Assembly (NCBI GenBank): GCA_021849295.1
Contig: JAJZTA010000004.1
Span: forward strand, 62,001-126,000
DNA length: 64,000 bases
Direction of reading: 5' to 3'
Source of the DNA: Pseudomonadota bacterium
GTDB lineage: Bacteria; Pseudomonadota; Alphaproteobacteria; Micavibrionales; UBA2020
Part shown: positions 9,883-18,023 of the stretch, piece by piece
How positions within the stretch are numbered: position 1 is the stretch's first letter
Layout of the letters: each line of letters starts with the position of its first letter
Notes under the pieces: model-generated
What the model saw: only the letters and a program-made list of their open reading frames with translations
Database searches by the model: none
What the model was told of the DNA's origin: nothing
Made by a program: the position numbers and the translations under genes

Positions 9883-12227
9883 GAAACAGTCATAAGGATA
9901 ACAGCTTCATCCGGGGCTATACGCTGCTTGAGTTGGCCGTCGGCCTGCTCATTATGGGGGTCATGCTGGCCAGCATCAGCCATGTCTCCACCCAGTATTT
10001 GAAAGCCGAAAAGGAGAATACGACGCTGAACAACGAGAGCCTTCTCACCTCCGCCATCAACAGCTATCTGGCGGAAAAAGGCCACTACCCCTGTCCGGCG
10101 CCGTTCGTGCCGCGCACGGACACCGCAGACTACGGCATAGCCGGAGACTGCACGGACACCAGCGTCAACGTGGGCGAGTGCAACAAAAATGGCGGCACGG
10201 CGTCAGACAACTATTGCGTTCAGCAAAGCGACCGGGTGCTTTATCCGAAAATCCCGACCGCTCCCGGCTATCAACCTGCCGACTGGCCGCCCTCATGGTC
10301 TGTTAACAACGGCGGGCAGCCGGTCTGGCCGCCCCAGGCCTGGAACGGGCGCGTGCGCCGCGGTGAAGTGCCTTTCCGTACGCTCGGCATTCCTGAATAT
10401 GAAACGCTGGACGGCTACGGCGACGAATTTCAATATGTTGTCACGGAAAATCTGGCCGTCAACGGGCGATACAACAAGGATCTCGGCGGCATAGACGTTG
10501 TCAACGGCAGCGCCACCGTTCCGGTGACCGCAACCAACCTGACAGGCCATCCTTCTCTGGTTCCCACGCCGAAAGACAGCTCAAGCGGCGGGGCCGTGCA
10601 ATACATCCTCATCAGCAACGGCCCCGACAGGAGGGGCGCTTACACACAGTACAGCGACCTGAACCACCCCGTCTATCCGTGCCCGCTGATTACGGCGCCG
10701 TATGTCCCCTCCACACTGGACGCAGCCAACTGCCAGATCACCGCAGGAAACTGGACGGATGCCATTTACTACTCGGCCGAATACGCTCCGGCCTCCGGTC
10801 CGAGCCATTTCGATGATTTGATTAAATACTATACATCCACCACAACCCCGCTCTGGGAAGTGTCGAACGACACCAGCGGCTCCATCCACGACGTCCTTAA
10901 CGCGACCGACCAGCAGAACCACGGCAAAGTCGGCATAGACCGCTCTGATCTCGCCGTTCTCAATCCGGCACCTGATGCGGCACTGCAAGTCGGCAGCCCC
11001 AACTCCAACACCGTGGCCGTGCTGGCGCAACCCACGATCGCGGGCACGGGGGATCTGGTCACGCAAAACCTCTGCTCGCAAGGCTCTCTCAACAGCAATT
11101 GCGTTCAGGCCGACCTGAGCCCGACATGCCCGGGAGGCAAAATAGCCACCGGCTTTGAAGGGAGTAGCAACCACCTGAACTGTACCGATCATACAGCAAC
11201 GACCTGCCCCCCCAATGAACATATGTACGGGATAGACGCAAACGGGCAAATTCTCTGCTCGTCCACGCTGTCGTGCCCGAACAGCTCGACGTGGATGTGC
11301 GGCAATTGGGTCGGCATTACTTCCAAAAATGTCGGCGCGACGGAAACGGTGACGTCCGGCTACAATTCGTCAAAGACCTTCCAGTGCGAGGACCAGAACG
11401 GCCCGCAATGGGTTCTCCAGTCGCAAACCGGAAGTTGTACCCAGTGCAATCAAGGGTCGCAGACCAACAACATAAGCTGCAACCAATACAAAAACTGGTG
11501 GCCTTGTGGCAGTTGCTGGAGCGGCACCGTCCAACAGACGGTCACCACGAGCTGCAACCCGACGAACGTGCAGACGACTTACAGCAATACCGGCTCCTGT
11601 GTTTGCAACTCGACCTCCTACCCCCAGAACGGCATACAATGCCCGGCAGGGTTTACGGGGACCTACTCGACGAACCAAACATACGTCTGCGGCGCTAACC
11701 CAAGCACGCCCGCATCTGGACCGAATTACAGCTCGACCCAGTCGACCAGCTGCTTCTGCGACCCGACCGCGACGCAGAATCAAACGCTCAGCTGTCAGTC
11801 GGCGGGCTATAGCGACGGTTATTCCGGCCATGTGAAGCAAACACGCCAAATGCAGTGCACCTCGGCCAACACAGGCAACTGGGGTCAGTGGACGACTATC
11901 CCTAACGGCGATACCTGCACTTGCAGCAATATCATACAGTACCAGCAGATCGGCTGTCCCTCGCCGCAACAAGGCACCCAATACCAGCAGCGGCAGTTCG
12001 ATTGCAACGCGAACTCCTGGGGCAACTGGGTCACGACCAGCAACACCTGCGCTTCGCTCAGCTATCAATGGAGCCTCAGCAACGGCGAAATGCCGAGCGG
12101 GACAACCAGCATCTCTCAGTCCCCAACCCTCGGCTCCAGCTGCTCGACGAACGGCGCGGTGTCGCCCTGCTACGCGCCGACCGGAACCGGCAGTTACTAC
12201 AGTTACTCCAGCTGTATTTGCCAGTAA
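9864..12227 (+). CDS. Large prepilin-like protein C with Cys-rich repeat tail (putative pilus tip adhesin)
   Basis: A 787-residue protein starting at ATG 9864, preceded by GGAG at good spacing. The leader is 18 residues, with cleavage expected before YTLLELAVGLLIMGVML (Tyr at +1 instead of Phe, Glu at +5 kept). Blocks shared with A and B are YPCPAPF, ETLDGYGDEFQY, ISNGPDRRGAY, HFDDLIKYY and HGKVGIDRSD, then two cysteine-bounded modules. From about residue 470 a further 320 residues form Cys/Gln/Thr/Ser-rich repeats such as GNWGQWTTIPNGDTCTC and NSWGNWVTTSNTC, loosely recalling thrombospondin-like W-x-x-W patterns. No family assignment for the tail is possible by eye. A tip-located adhesin role is inferred. 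Confidence 0.78.
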   Translation: MQFSSLRNSHKDNSFIRGYTLLELAVGLLIMGVMLASISHVSTQYLKAEKENTTLNNESLLTSAINSYLAEKGHYPCPAPFVPRTDTADYGIAGDCTDTSVNVGECNKNGGTASDNYCVQQSDRVLYPKIPTAPGYQPADWPPSWSVNNGGQPVWPPQAWNGRVRRGEVPFRTLGIPEYETLDGYGDEFQYVVTENLAVNGRYNKDLGGIDVVNGSATVPVTATNLTGHPSLVPTPKDSSSGGAVQYILISNGPDRRGAYTQYSDLNHPVYPCPLITAPYVPSTLDAANCQITAGNWTDAIYYSAEYAPASGPSHFDDLIKYYTSTTTPLWEVSNDTSGSIHDVLNATDQQNHGKVGIDRSDLAVLNPAPDAALQVGSPNSNTVAVLAQPTIAGTGDLVTQNLCSQGSLNSNCVQADLSPTCPGGKIATGFEGSSNHLNCTDHTATTCPPNEHMYGIDANGQILCSSTLSCPNSSTWMCGNWVGITSKNVGATETVTSGYNSSKTFQCEDQNGPQWVLQSQTGSCTQCNQGSQTNNISCNQYKNWWPCGSCWSGTVQQTVTTSCNPTNVQTTYSNTGSCVCNSTSYPQNGIQCPAGFTGTYSTNQTYVCGANPSTPASGPNYSSTQSTSCFCDPTATQNQTLSCQSAGYSDGYSGHVKQTRQMQCTSANTGNWGQWTTIPNGDTCTCSNIIQYQQIGCPSPQQGTQYQQRQFDCNANSWGNWVTTSNTCASLSYQWSLSNGEMPSGTTSISQSPTLGSSCSTNGAVSPCYAPTGTGSYYSYSSCICQ

Positions 12228-12273
12228 CAGGGGTGATTTCTGGACCGGTTAGCCGATATACGGCGGCGCGCGC

Positions 12274-13401
12274 CTAGTCTTTGGCGGCACCTGATGTCCT
12301 GTTTTGCTTCTGGGGATCGTCTTCGGTCATGTTCGCCTGCCGGTACTGGGTCGGCGTGAGACTGGTGACGTCGCGGAAAGCGCGGTTAAACGACGCCAGA
12401 GAATTGAATCCCACCTCCGAGGCCACCACCTGTATGGGGATCTCCGGGCTCATCAGCATCCTTTTCGCATCTCCCACGCGGAACTCGTTAAGCAGCCGCG
12501 GCACACTCTTGCCGAAGGCCACGTTGATCACCCGTGAAAGCGTGTTCTCCGACACCTGCAGCTCGCGCGCAAGATCAGCGCGGCTGAAGGCCTGCTCGTG
12601 ATAGAGCTTGTCCACCTCCATCAGCTTTTTGACTTTGGCAGCGATCTCTTTTTCCTCCGCCGTCATCGTTTGTCTGGTGAAGCGGGTCGGCTTGTCGCTC
12701 AGCTGAACCGGCGACGGAAAGACGCGGAACAGCATCGTGCTCGCAAGATAGACGAAAGACAGGCCCAAAACGACAAGCAGCGTATCCGCCGTCGGCTGGT
12801 CCAGACTGTTCATGGAACGCAGGAACATGATGCCGACGGCACCCGCATTTGCAACGATCAGCACCATCACCAGCCAGTAGCGCTCCATGCCGCTCCTGGC
12901 ACTCCGCAAAGTGCTAAAAAGGTTTTTATGGCCCCACAGCGCCAGCATGGCAAGGCCGCCGGCAATCGCACCCAGCCATTGCAGCCAAAGAAACAAGCTC
13001 GGGCATAAAGTGTCTCCCGCTGTGCAAATGCCTGCCGTTTTATCAATAACGACCCCCGCCAGCAGCGACAGCGGCGCCAGCGTCAAAAACAGGAACTGCC
13101 GCCCTTCCGGCAGGCCCGCGCCCTTCGCGATTTGCAGAACCAGCAGATAGCACAAAAGCGGGCCCAAAACGCGCATAAACCACAATGCCAGTTGTATGCC
13201 CTGATCGTAGTCATGCAAGCGCATGGAAAACTGCAATGCAAAAGCCAGCCCTAGAACAAAGAAATAGGCCAGCGCCAGCGAGGCCTGTTTCCAGTCCCTA
13301 ACGCGGAACACGATATGCACGATAATCAGCACGCACTGGGCGAATCCCGTGATAGCCAACCATTCTATGACACTAAAGGTGTTTTCAAATATGGAAGGCA
13401 T
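12274..13401 (-). CDS. AraC family regulator with N-terminal seven-helix membrane domain
   Basis: A 375-residue protein with about seven predicted transmembrane helices in the first 225 residues and a C-terminal AraC/XylS DNA-binding domain (about 265-355: SRADLARELQVSENTLSRVI, then VASEVGFNSLASFNRAFRDV). This membrane-sensor plus AraC layout is known in several proteobacterial regulators, where the helices sense an unknown signal. It is the last gene of the minus-strand pilT-pilU-secretin-permease run, 3 bp after the preceding stop. It converges with the prepilin-like operon, so control of pilus genes is plausible but unproven. Confidence 0.85.
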   Translation of the reverse strand: MPSIFENTFSVIEWLAITGFAQCVLIIVHIVFRVRDWKQASLALAYFFVLGLAFALQFSMRLHDYDQGIQLALWFMRVLGPLLCYLLVLQIAKGAGLPEGRQFLFLTLAPLSLLAGVVIDKTAGICTAGDTLCPSLFLWLQWLGAIAGGLAMLALWGHKNLFSTLRSARSGMERYWLVMVLIVANAGAVGIMFLRSMNSLDQPTADTLLVVLGLSFVYLASTMLFRVFPSPVQLSDKPTRFTRQTMTAEEKEIAAKVKKLMEVDKLYHEQAFSRADLARELQVSENTLSRVINVAFGKSVPRLLNEFRVGDAKRMLMSPEIPIQVVASEVGFNSLASFNRAFRDVTSLTPTQYRQANMTEDDPQKQNRTSGAAKD

Positions 13402-13404
13402 GAC

Positions 13405-14157
13405 TTAAGGCTGCCTCCCGCGCTCTTTCAGAATATGTTGCACTGCCTGCGGCGACATGCCGACCTGATGGATCAGAAAAAACGTCATATTGGAGATGTC
13501 TTGCGGCGAAATATCTTTCTGCGTGCGGAGCATATCGATCATGAGAGCGCGCGCCGCTTCCTTATCGCCCTGCTTTTCAAGAACGAATGCGGGCATCTGC
13601 CGCGCCCATGCGGGCATTTTGACGCTTTGCGGCATGTGCGCGAGGATCTGCGCCAGACGCAAGGCGAGGTTCTCGTTATACATCCGGTGCTGCGCAAGAT
13701 AGATCGCCTGCACAAGCCAGCGCCATTTGGCGCCGAACGGCTCCTGACCGACGGCGGCGAGATAACGGACGACGACCGCGATATCGGCCGGCACGCGCGT
13801 CGCCCCGAAATAATAGGCAGCCAGCGTCGGCACGTGGTCGGACACCGGATCAAGGCTGCTCAGGAGCAAAAACCACTTTCCCAGTTCGTGATAATTATAA
13901 TCCTTCAGAGGCGCCATGTTCACGCCGAGGTTACCGAGATTTTGCAATGACAAAGCAAGAATGCGGTATGAAAATTCCGGGTCGCCCAGCGTCATCATAA
14001 CGGCGCCTGTCCTGTCCGGCACCGGCGGCACGCCTGACCAGCGCTGGTAAACGTCATGGCTGGCGCACCAGAAGAGAAAGTTCACACAAAGAATGGCGGC
14101 AAGAACGAGCTTTATACCGCGCAGTCTGTCCTGCATTTTCCCCCTGCGGGCAGCCAT
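13405..14157 (-). CDS. Membrane-anchored protein of unknown function in pilus locus
   Basis: A 250-residue protein with one N-terminal membrane segment (about residues 17-32, LVLAAILCVNFLFWCASH) and a helical, probably periplasmic remainder. The segments KWFLLLSSLDPVSDHVPTLA and LAQILAHMPQSVK look like TPR-type helical repeats, but no canonical repeat is clear. Its start overlaps the stop of the ABC permease gene (TAATG), so the two are translationally coupled and may work together. It could be the accessory component of the ABC system, comparable in position to PilG of Myxococcus, but I see no sequence support for that identity. Confidence 0.7.
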   Translation of the reverse strand: MAARRGKMQDRLRGIKLVLAAILCVNFLFWCASHDVYQRWSGVPPVPDRTGAVMMTLGDPEFSYRILALSLQNLGNLGVNMAPLKDYNYHELGKWFLLLSSLDPVSDHVPTLAAYYFGATRVPADIAVVVRYLAAVGQEPFGAKWRWLVQAIYLAQHRMYNENLALRLAQILAHMPQSVKMPAWARQMPAFVLEKQGDKEAARALMIDMLRTQKDISPQDISNMTFFLIHQVGMSPQAVQHILKERGRQP

Positions 14158-14978
14158 TAAAATTGCCGCCGCGTAAAATCAAAAGCCGATGCCGCCAGCA
14201 ACAGCGCAACAAAAACCATCCCTTGCATCGCAATAAAACCGGTCACGCCCAAGTGCACTACCACCCAATGCGCGTAAACGCTTGCGTGCGGCATAAACTG
14301 CAAACCGGCAGATCTCCGCACGCCATAGACAAGCCATGTCGTCTGCCCCATCATGTCAAGGCGCGGCGTCACCATGGAAATCAGCTTCATCATACTGCCG
14401 ATAATGGCGTAAAACCAGTTCGTCGGTCCCTGACTGAGGACGCCAAGCAGCGTGCCTGTCGTGCGAGAAAGCGCGTAAAGCCCTAGTGTGGCAAGGGCAG
14501 AGCCCGCCGCGCTCGACAGCACCATGGAAAAAAACAATGCCGCCACAGCCATCATCGCGAACTCGGCAGCGAGGCTTGCGCCCCAGATCAGAAGCCCTTC
14601 CATGTTGGGATGCCCTATGACGCCGACCACGACGGTGATCATGGCGGCAATCAGAAAAGCCAAAAAGGAAAAGGCCAGCGCGTGACTGACGAGAAAAGAC
14701 AAACGCGAGATCGGCCGTGAAAGCAAAAACTCGACCTCTTTGTTTTCAAAGGCACGGCGGATGTAAAAGCAGCAAAACAGCACAAGGCCGATGACGCCAA
14801 GAAAGCGCAGACTGCCTGACCCGAAAACCAGCGCAAAACTGGCTCCCTCCGTGACGCTCGCCGACCCCATGAAGACGGACAGCGCAGCCCCCATCAGGAT
14901 CATGAGCGCAAGGGTTACCATCAGCCTGTCCCGCATCGCGGCAGTCAGCACGTATTTAACCAATGGTTTGGAGATCAT
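14157..14978 (-). CDS. ABC-2 type transporter permease
   Basis: A 273-residue polytopic membrane protein with about six hydrophobic segments and the RAFENKEVEFLLSRPISR signature common in ABC-2 permeases that pair with a separate ATPase. No ATPase gene is adjacent; the only candidate in the window is the ABC ATPase at 21429-22211 in the upstream pilus run. It lies 19 bp after the secretin gene. Comparison with PilI of the Myxococcus PilGHI transporter, needed for type IV pili there, is suggestive. The substrate is unknown. Confidence 0.82.
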   Translation of the reverse strand: MISKPLVKYVLTAAMRDRLMVTLALMILMGAALSVFMGSASVTEGASFALVFGSGSLRFLGVIGLVLFCCFYIRRAFENKEVEFLLSRPISRLSFLVSHALAFSFLAFLIAAMITVVVGVIGHPNMEGLLIWGASLAAEFAMMAVAALFFSMVLSSAAGSALATLGLYALSRTTGTLLGVLSQGPTNWFYAIIGSMMKLISMVTPRLDMMGQTTWLVYGVRRSAGLQFMPHASVYAHWVVVHLGVTGFIAMQGMVFVALLLAASAFDFTRRQF

Positions 14979-14997
14979 ATAAATGACCTTTTAATCG

Positions 14998-16833
14998 TTA
15001 CATATTGAAGGGGCGCGTATCGTTGCCGAACTCCTTGTAAACGCGCCGGTCCACGGGTTGGACATTGGATCCCGGCACAATCGTCGCCTGCAGGAAGATA
15101 ATCAGCTCGCTTTTGTTGATGTTGTCGCCGTGATTGTGGAACAGGCTCCCCAGAAACGGCACATCTCCCAAGACAGGGACACCTATCTGATTGACCTGAT
15201 TGGAGTTCTGCATCAAGCCGCCCATCACCATTGTCTGGCCGGACTGCATCTTGATAACGGAATCCATCTGCTGCACGTCCATGACCGGTATCGGGCTGTT
15301 GGGCACGGCTGACAGAGGCAGGCCGGAACTCAGAATACTAAGAGCAATGGAGGGATCTTGAGCCTTATCGATTTCCTTCGTCACGGTCGGACGCACCGCC
15401 AGCATGACCTCGCCGGTACTGACATCGGCCGTCGGCGTCACGTTCATCAGGACGCCTTCGGGCGTCGATTCCTGCTTGGAGTTATAAGTAATCGTCGGAG
15501 GAACCCCAACGGCCGTGGACGGCGTCGTTGTCACCTTGATCTCGAAGTAGATCAGGTTCTTGGCTACGTTGACGACGGCAGACTGGTTATTCATCACCGT
15601 AATGCGCGGACTGGCCAGAGAGCGCACCGTGCCGAACTCGCTCAAGGCGGTAATCACAGGCTTGAACCCGTGACCAAGATCAAGATTCAGCGCAACAGCA
15701 CTGCCCGTCGTATCGGCGGGGCTAAACGGCGGCGCCGGCGTATTGATCGTAGCGGCAGGAATAAGGCGCGTCAGGTTTGCGCCCAATTGCCCCCAATCAA
15801 TACCAGTGGAATATTGGTCGTTAAGGGTCACCTCAAGAACCTTGGCTTGAATCAAGACCTGTGCCAGCGCCTGATGGAGGTAGTCGTCCAGATATTTCTG
15901 TACCAGCTTTTGTTGCCGTTGCGTGGCATAAACACTGATGATTCCGGTATCCTTACTGATAGAAAACGTCGCGGGCGCATTCTTCTGCGGCGCCGATCCA
16001 CCGGAAACAGAAACATTCAGCGACGGTGGCATATTCGATGGCTTTGGCGCAGGTGCAGGCGCGCCCGGCTTGCCGGGAAGTGCGGGCGGTGCAAGCGGCG
16101 GTACAACCGATGCCACGGGGTTATTCATGGTCGCCAGAGCCGTATAGTTGTCGGAAGCTTTCAAAATCTGGTCCATGCCGGATTTAAGATCCTTCCAGAA
16201 ATCCACGTCGTCTTTAATATCGACACTGAAGTTGGATCCCGAACTGGCGCTCGGACCGCCACCAGTGCCACCGGCACTGCCACTAGAGATACCTGTCTGG
16301 ATAGTGGACGTGCTTGTGCGCGAAAGGCTCATGTAATCGACTTTATAGTACTTGATATAAGGCCTATCGAGTTCGATACGCAGCACGTTGTTCTTGAACG
16401 TATAGCGCAGTCCAGCCATATTGCAGATGCGATCAACGACCTCGTTGAACGGACGGTCTTTGGCGGTAAAAATAATCGACCCCTGAATGTCGGGATCCAT
16501 TTCAAGGTCAACGCCCGCCTGATGCGCCAATTCAAACATCAGGTCGCGCAGCGATACGGTCTGGTCGACAGAAACCGTCACCAGCGGCGACGGCAGTTGC
16601 AAGTCGCTCGGCGTAGCGACGAAAGACTGGAACGGAGGCAGCGGCGCTTCTTTCGCGGTTTTGGGCTGACGCTGGGGCGACAGGCCATCACGATAATATT
16701 GCATGCTCTTGTTCGCGCTGCGGTCATATGTCATCTGGTTTTGGGCAAGAGTGCACCCCCCCAAAGATATGGTAGAAAGCATAGCGCCGAGAACTATATA
16801 GCTGACGCGGAAGGAGTAACGCGATTTTGACAC
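14998..16833 (-). CDS. mshL: Type IV pilus secretin, MshL-like lipoprotein
   Basis: Outer-membrane secretin forming the channel for the pilus fibre. The 611-residue protein has a lipoprotein signal ending LGGC (Cys 27), an STN-like domain (about 90-155, VSLRDLMFELAHQAGVDLEM), a low-complexity Pro/Ala/Gly linker (about 245-275), and the secretin core with LASPRITVMNNQSAVVNVA, EGVLMNVTPTADV, VMLAVRPTV and GQTMVMGGLMQ. The compact single N-domain layout fits MSHA-type MshL rather than the longer PilQ. It starts with GTG. It lies 59 bp after pilU in the same orientation. Confidence 0.9.
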   Translation of the reverse strand: MSKSRYSFRVSYIVLGAMLSTISLGGCTLAQNQMTYDRSANKSMQYYRDGLSPQRQPKTAKEAPLPPFQSFVATPSDLQLPSPLVTVSVDQTVSLRDLMFELAHQAGVDLEMDPDIQGSIIFTAKDRPFNEVVDRICNMAGLRYTFKNNVLRIELDRPYIKYYKVDYMSLSRTSTSTIQTGISSGSAGGTGGGPSASSGSNFSVDIKDDVDFWKDLKSGMDQILKASDNYTALATMNNPVASVVPPLAPPALPGKPGAPAPAPKPSNMPPSLNVSVSGGSAPQKNAPATFSISKDTGIISVYATQRQQKLVQKYLDDYLHQALAQVLIQAKVLEVTLNDQYSTGIDWGQLGANLTRLIPAATINTPAPPFSPADTTGSAVALNLDLGHGFKPVITALSEFGTVRSLASPRITVMNNQSAVVNVAKNLIYFEIKVTTTPSTAVGVPPTITYNSKQESTPEGVLMNVTPTADVSTGEVMLAVRPTVTKEIDKAQDPSIALSILSSGLPLSAVPNSPIPVMDVQQMDSVIKMQSGQTMVMGGLMQNSNQVNQIGVPVLGDVPFLGSLFHNHGDNINKSELIIFLQATIVPGSNVQPVDRRVYKEFGNDTRPFNM

Positions 16834-16892
16834 CTGAACGATCCCATCTCTTCGAGAAAATATGATTAACGATAACCCGCTTCGGATTATTG

Positions 16893-18023
16893 TTACAGAG
16901 ACAATCTGGATGTGTCAATGCCAAGCGACGACGAGGGCATCGCGCCCTGATCCGCCATCTGGTGCTGCTGGATTTTGATTTTCATATCCGCAGAATAGTC
17001 GGATTCCGACAATGCCGTTTGTGCGGTAATCAGCCCTTTTTTGTAGAGCTTCAAAAGCGACTGATCGAACGTGACCATGCCGGTCGTATTGTTGTTGGCC
17101 ATAACGTCGTGAATTTTACTGGTCTCGCCCTTCATGATGTGCTCTTTGACCAACGCTTCGTTGAGCAGGATCTCCGGAACCATCACCAGGCCGCCCTGCG
17201 TCCCCGGCACAAGCCTGAGCGCAATGATCGCCCTGAGGTTCATGCTCAGCGCGATGCGTATCTGATGGTGACGCTCCTCGGGGAAGAAGCCGATAATGCG
17301 CTCGATCGCCTGCGTCGCATTGGTGGTGTGCAGCGTCGCATAGCAGGTATGGCCGGTTTCGGCGGCCGCGATCGCCTGAATCATGACGTCCTGATAGCGG
17401 ATTTCGCCGACGAGGATCACGTCGGGCTTTTGCCGGAGGGCGTTTTTCAGCGCGACGCTGTAGGAGGCGGTGTCGATCCCCACTTCACGCTGCGTGATGA
17501 TGGCTTTTTTATGTTCGTGATAGAACTCGACCGGATCTTCGATGGTGATGATGTGACCGCCCATCATGGAGTTGCGGTAGTCCATCAGCGCGGCGGTCAA
17601 AGTCGATTTACCCGACGACGTCACGCCGCAAATCAGGATCAGGCCGCGCTTTTCCAGCGCCAGCTTTTCCATGAGCTTGGGCAAATACAACTGCTCGAAG
17701 TTGGGAATCCTGCTGGTGATGCGCCGGATGACGAGCGCCGGTTTCTGGCGCTGGCGCAGAATGTTGATGCGGAAACGTCCTTCCGCGCCAAGGTCGAGCG
17801 CCATGTTGAGTTCCATGCTGGTATCGAACTCGAGGCGCTGGCGGGGCGTCAGGATTTCCATCATGATCGCCTGAACGTCCTCTTCCTTCAGCGCGTCTCC
17901 CTCGAGCGGGTGGAGAATGTTGTCGATACGCAAGGTCGGCGGCACGCCGACCGTGAGGTAGATGTCCGACGCCTCCCGCTCCACCATTGCCTTGAGATAG
18001 TTGTATATCGCAGCACTGCTCAA
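16893..18023 (-). CDS. pilU: Twitching motility ATPase PilU
   Basis: A 376-residue secretion-type hexameric ATPase, the accessory retraction motor of type IV pili. It has the Walker A variant GVTSSGKSTL (about 133-142), the Asp-box region TIEDPVEF, Walker B DVILVGEIRYQDV and the His-box AAETGHTCYATLHTTNA. PilU-type identity rests on the SSGKST Walker A and the ASDIYLTVG opening. The start is a TTG overlapping the TGA of pilT, with AGGAAGGA upstream at suitable spacing, so pilT and pilU are translationally coupled. Confidence 0.92.
   Translation of the reverse strand: MSSAAIYNYLKAMVEREASDIYLTVGVPPTLRIDNILHPLEGDALKEEDVQAIMMEILTPRQRLEFDTSMELNMALDLGAEGRFRINILRQRQKPALVIRRITSRIPNFEQLYLPKLMEKLALEKRGLILICGVTSSGKSTLTAALMDYRNSMMGGHIITIEDPVEFYHEHKKAIITQREVGIDTASYSVALKNALRQKPDVILVGEIRYQDVMIQAIAAAETGHTCYATLHTTNATQAIERIIGFFPEERHHQIRIALSMNLRAIIALRLVPGTQGGLVMVPEILLNEALVKEHIMKGETSKIHDVMANNNTTGMVTFDQSLLKLYKKGLITAQTALSESDYSADMKIKIQQHQMADQGAMPSSSLGIDTSRLSL

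Noticed and set aside
7301-12227. Prophage tail-fibre interpretation of the three prepilin-like genes
   Set aside because: The VGIGT motif suggested fibres, but all three have prepilin leaders and helices, and no phage structural, integrase or lysis genes are nearby.
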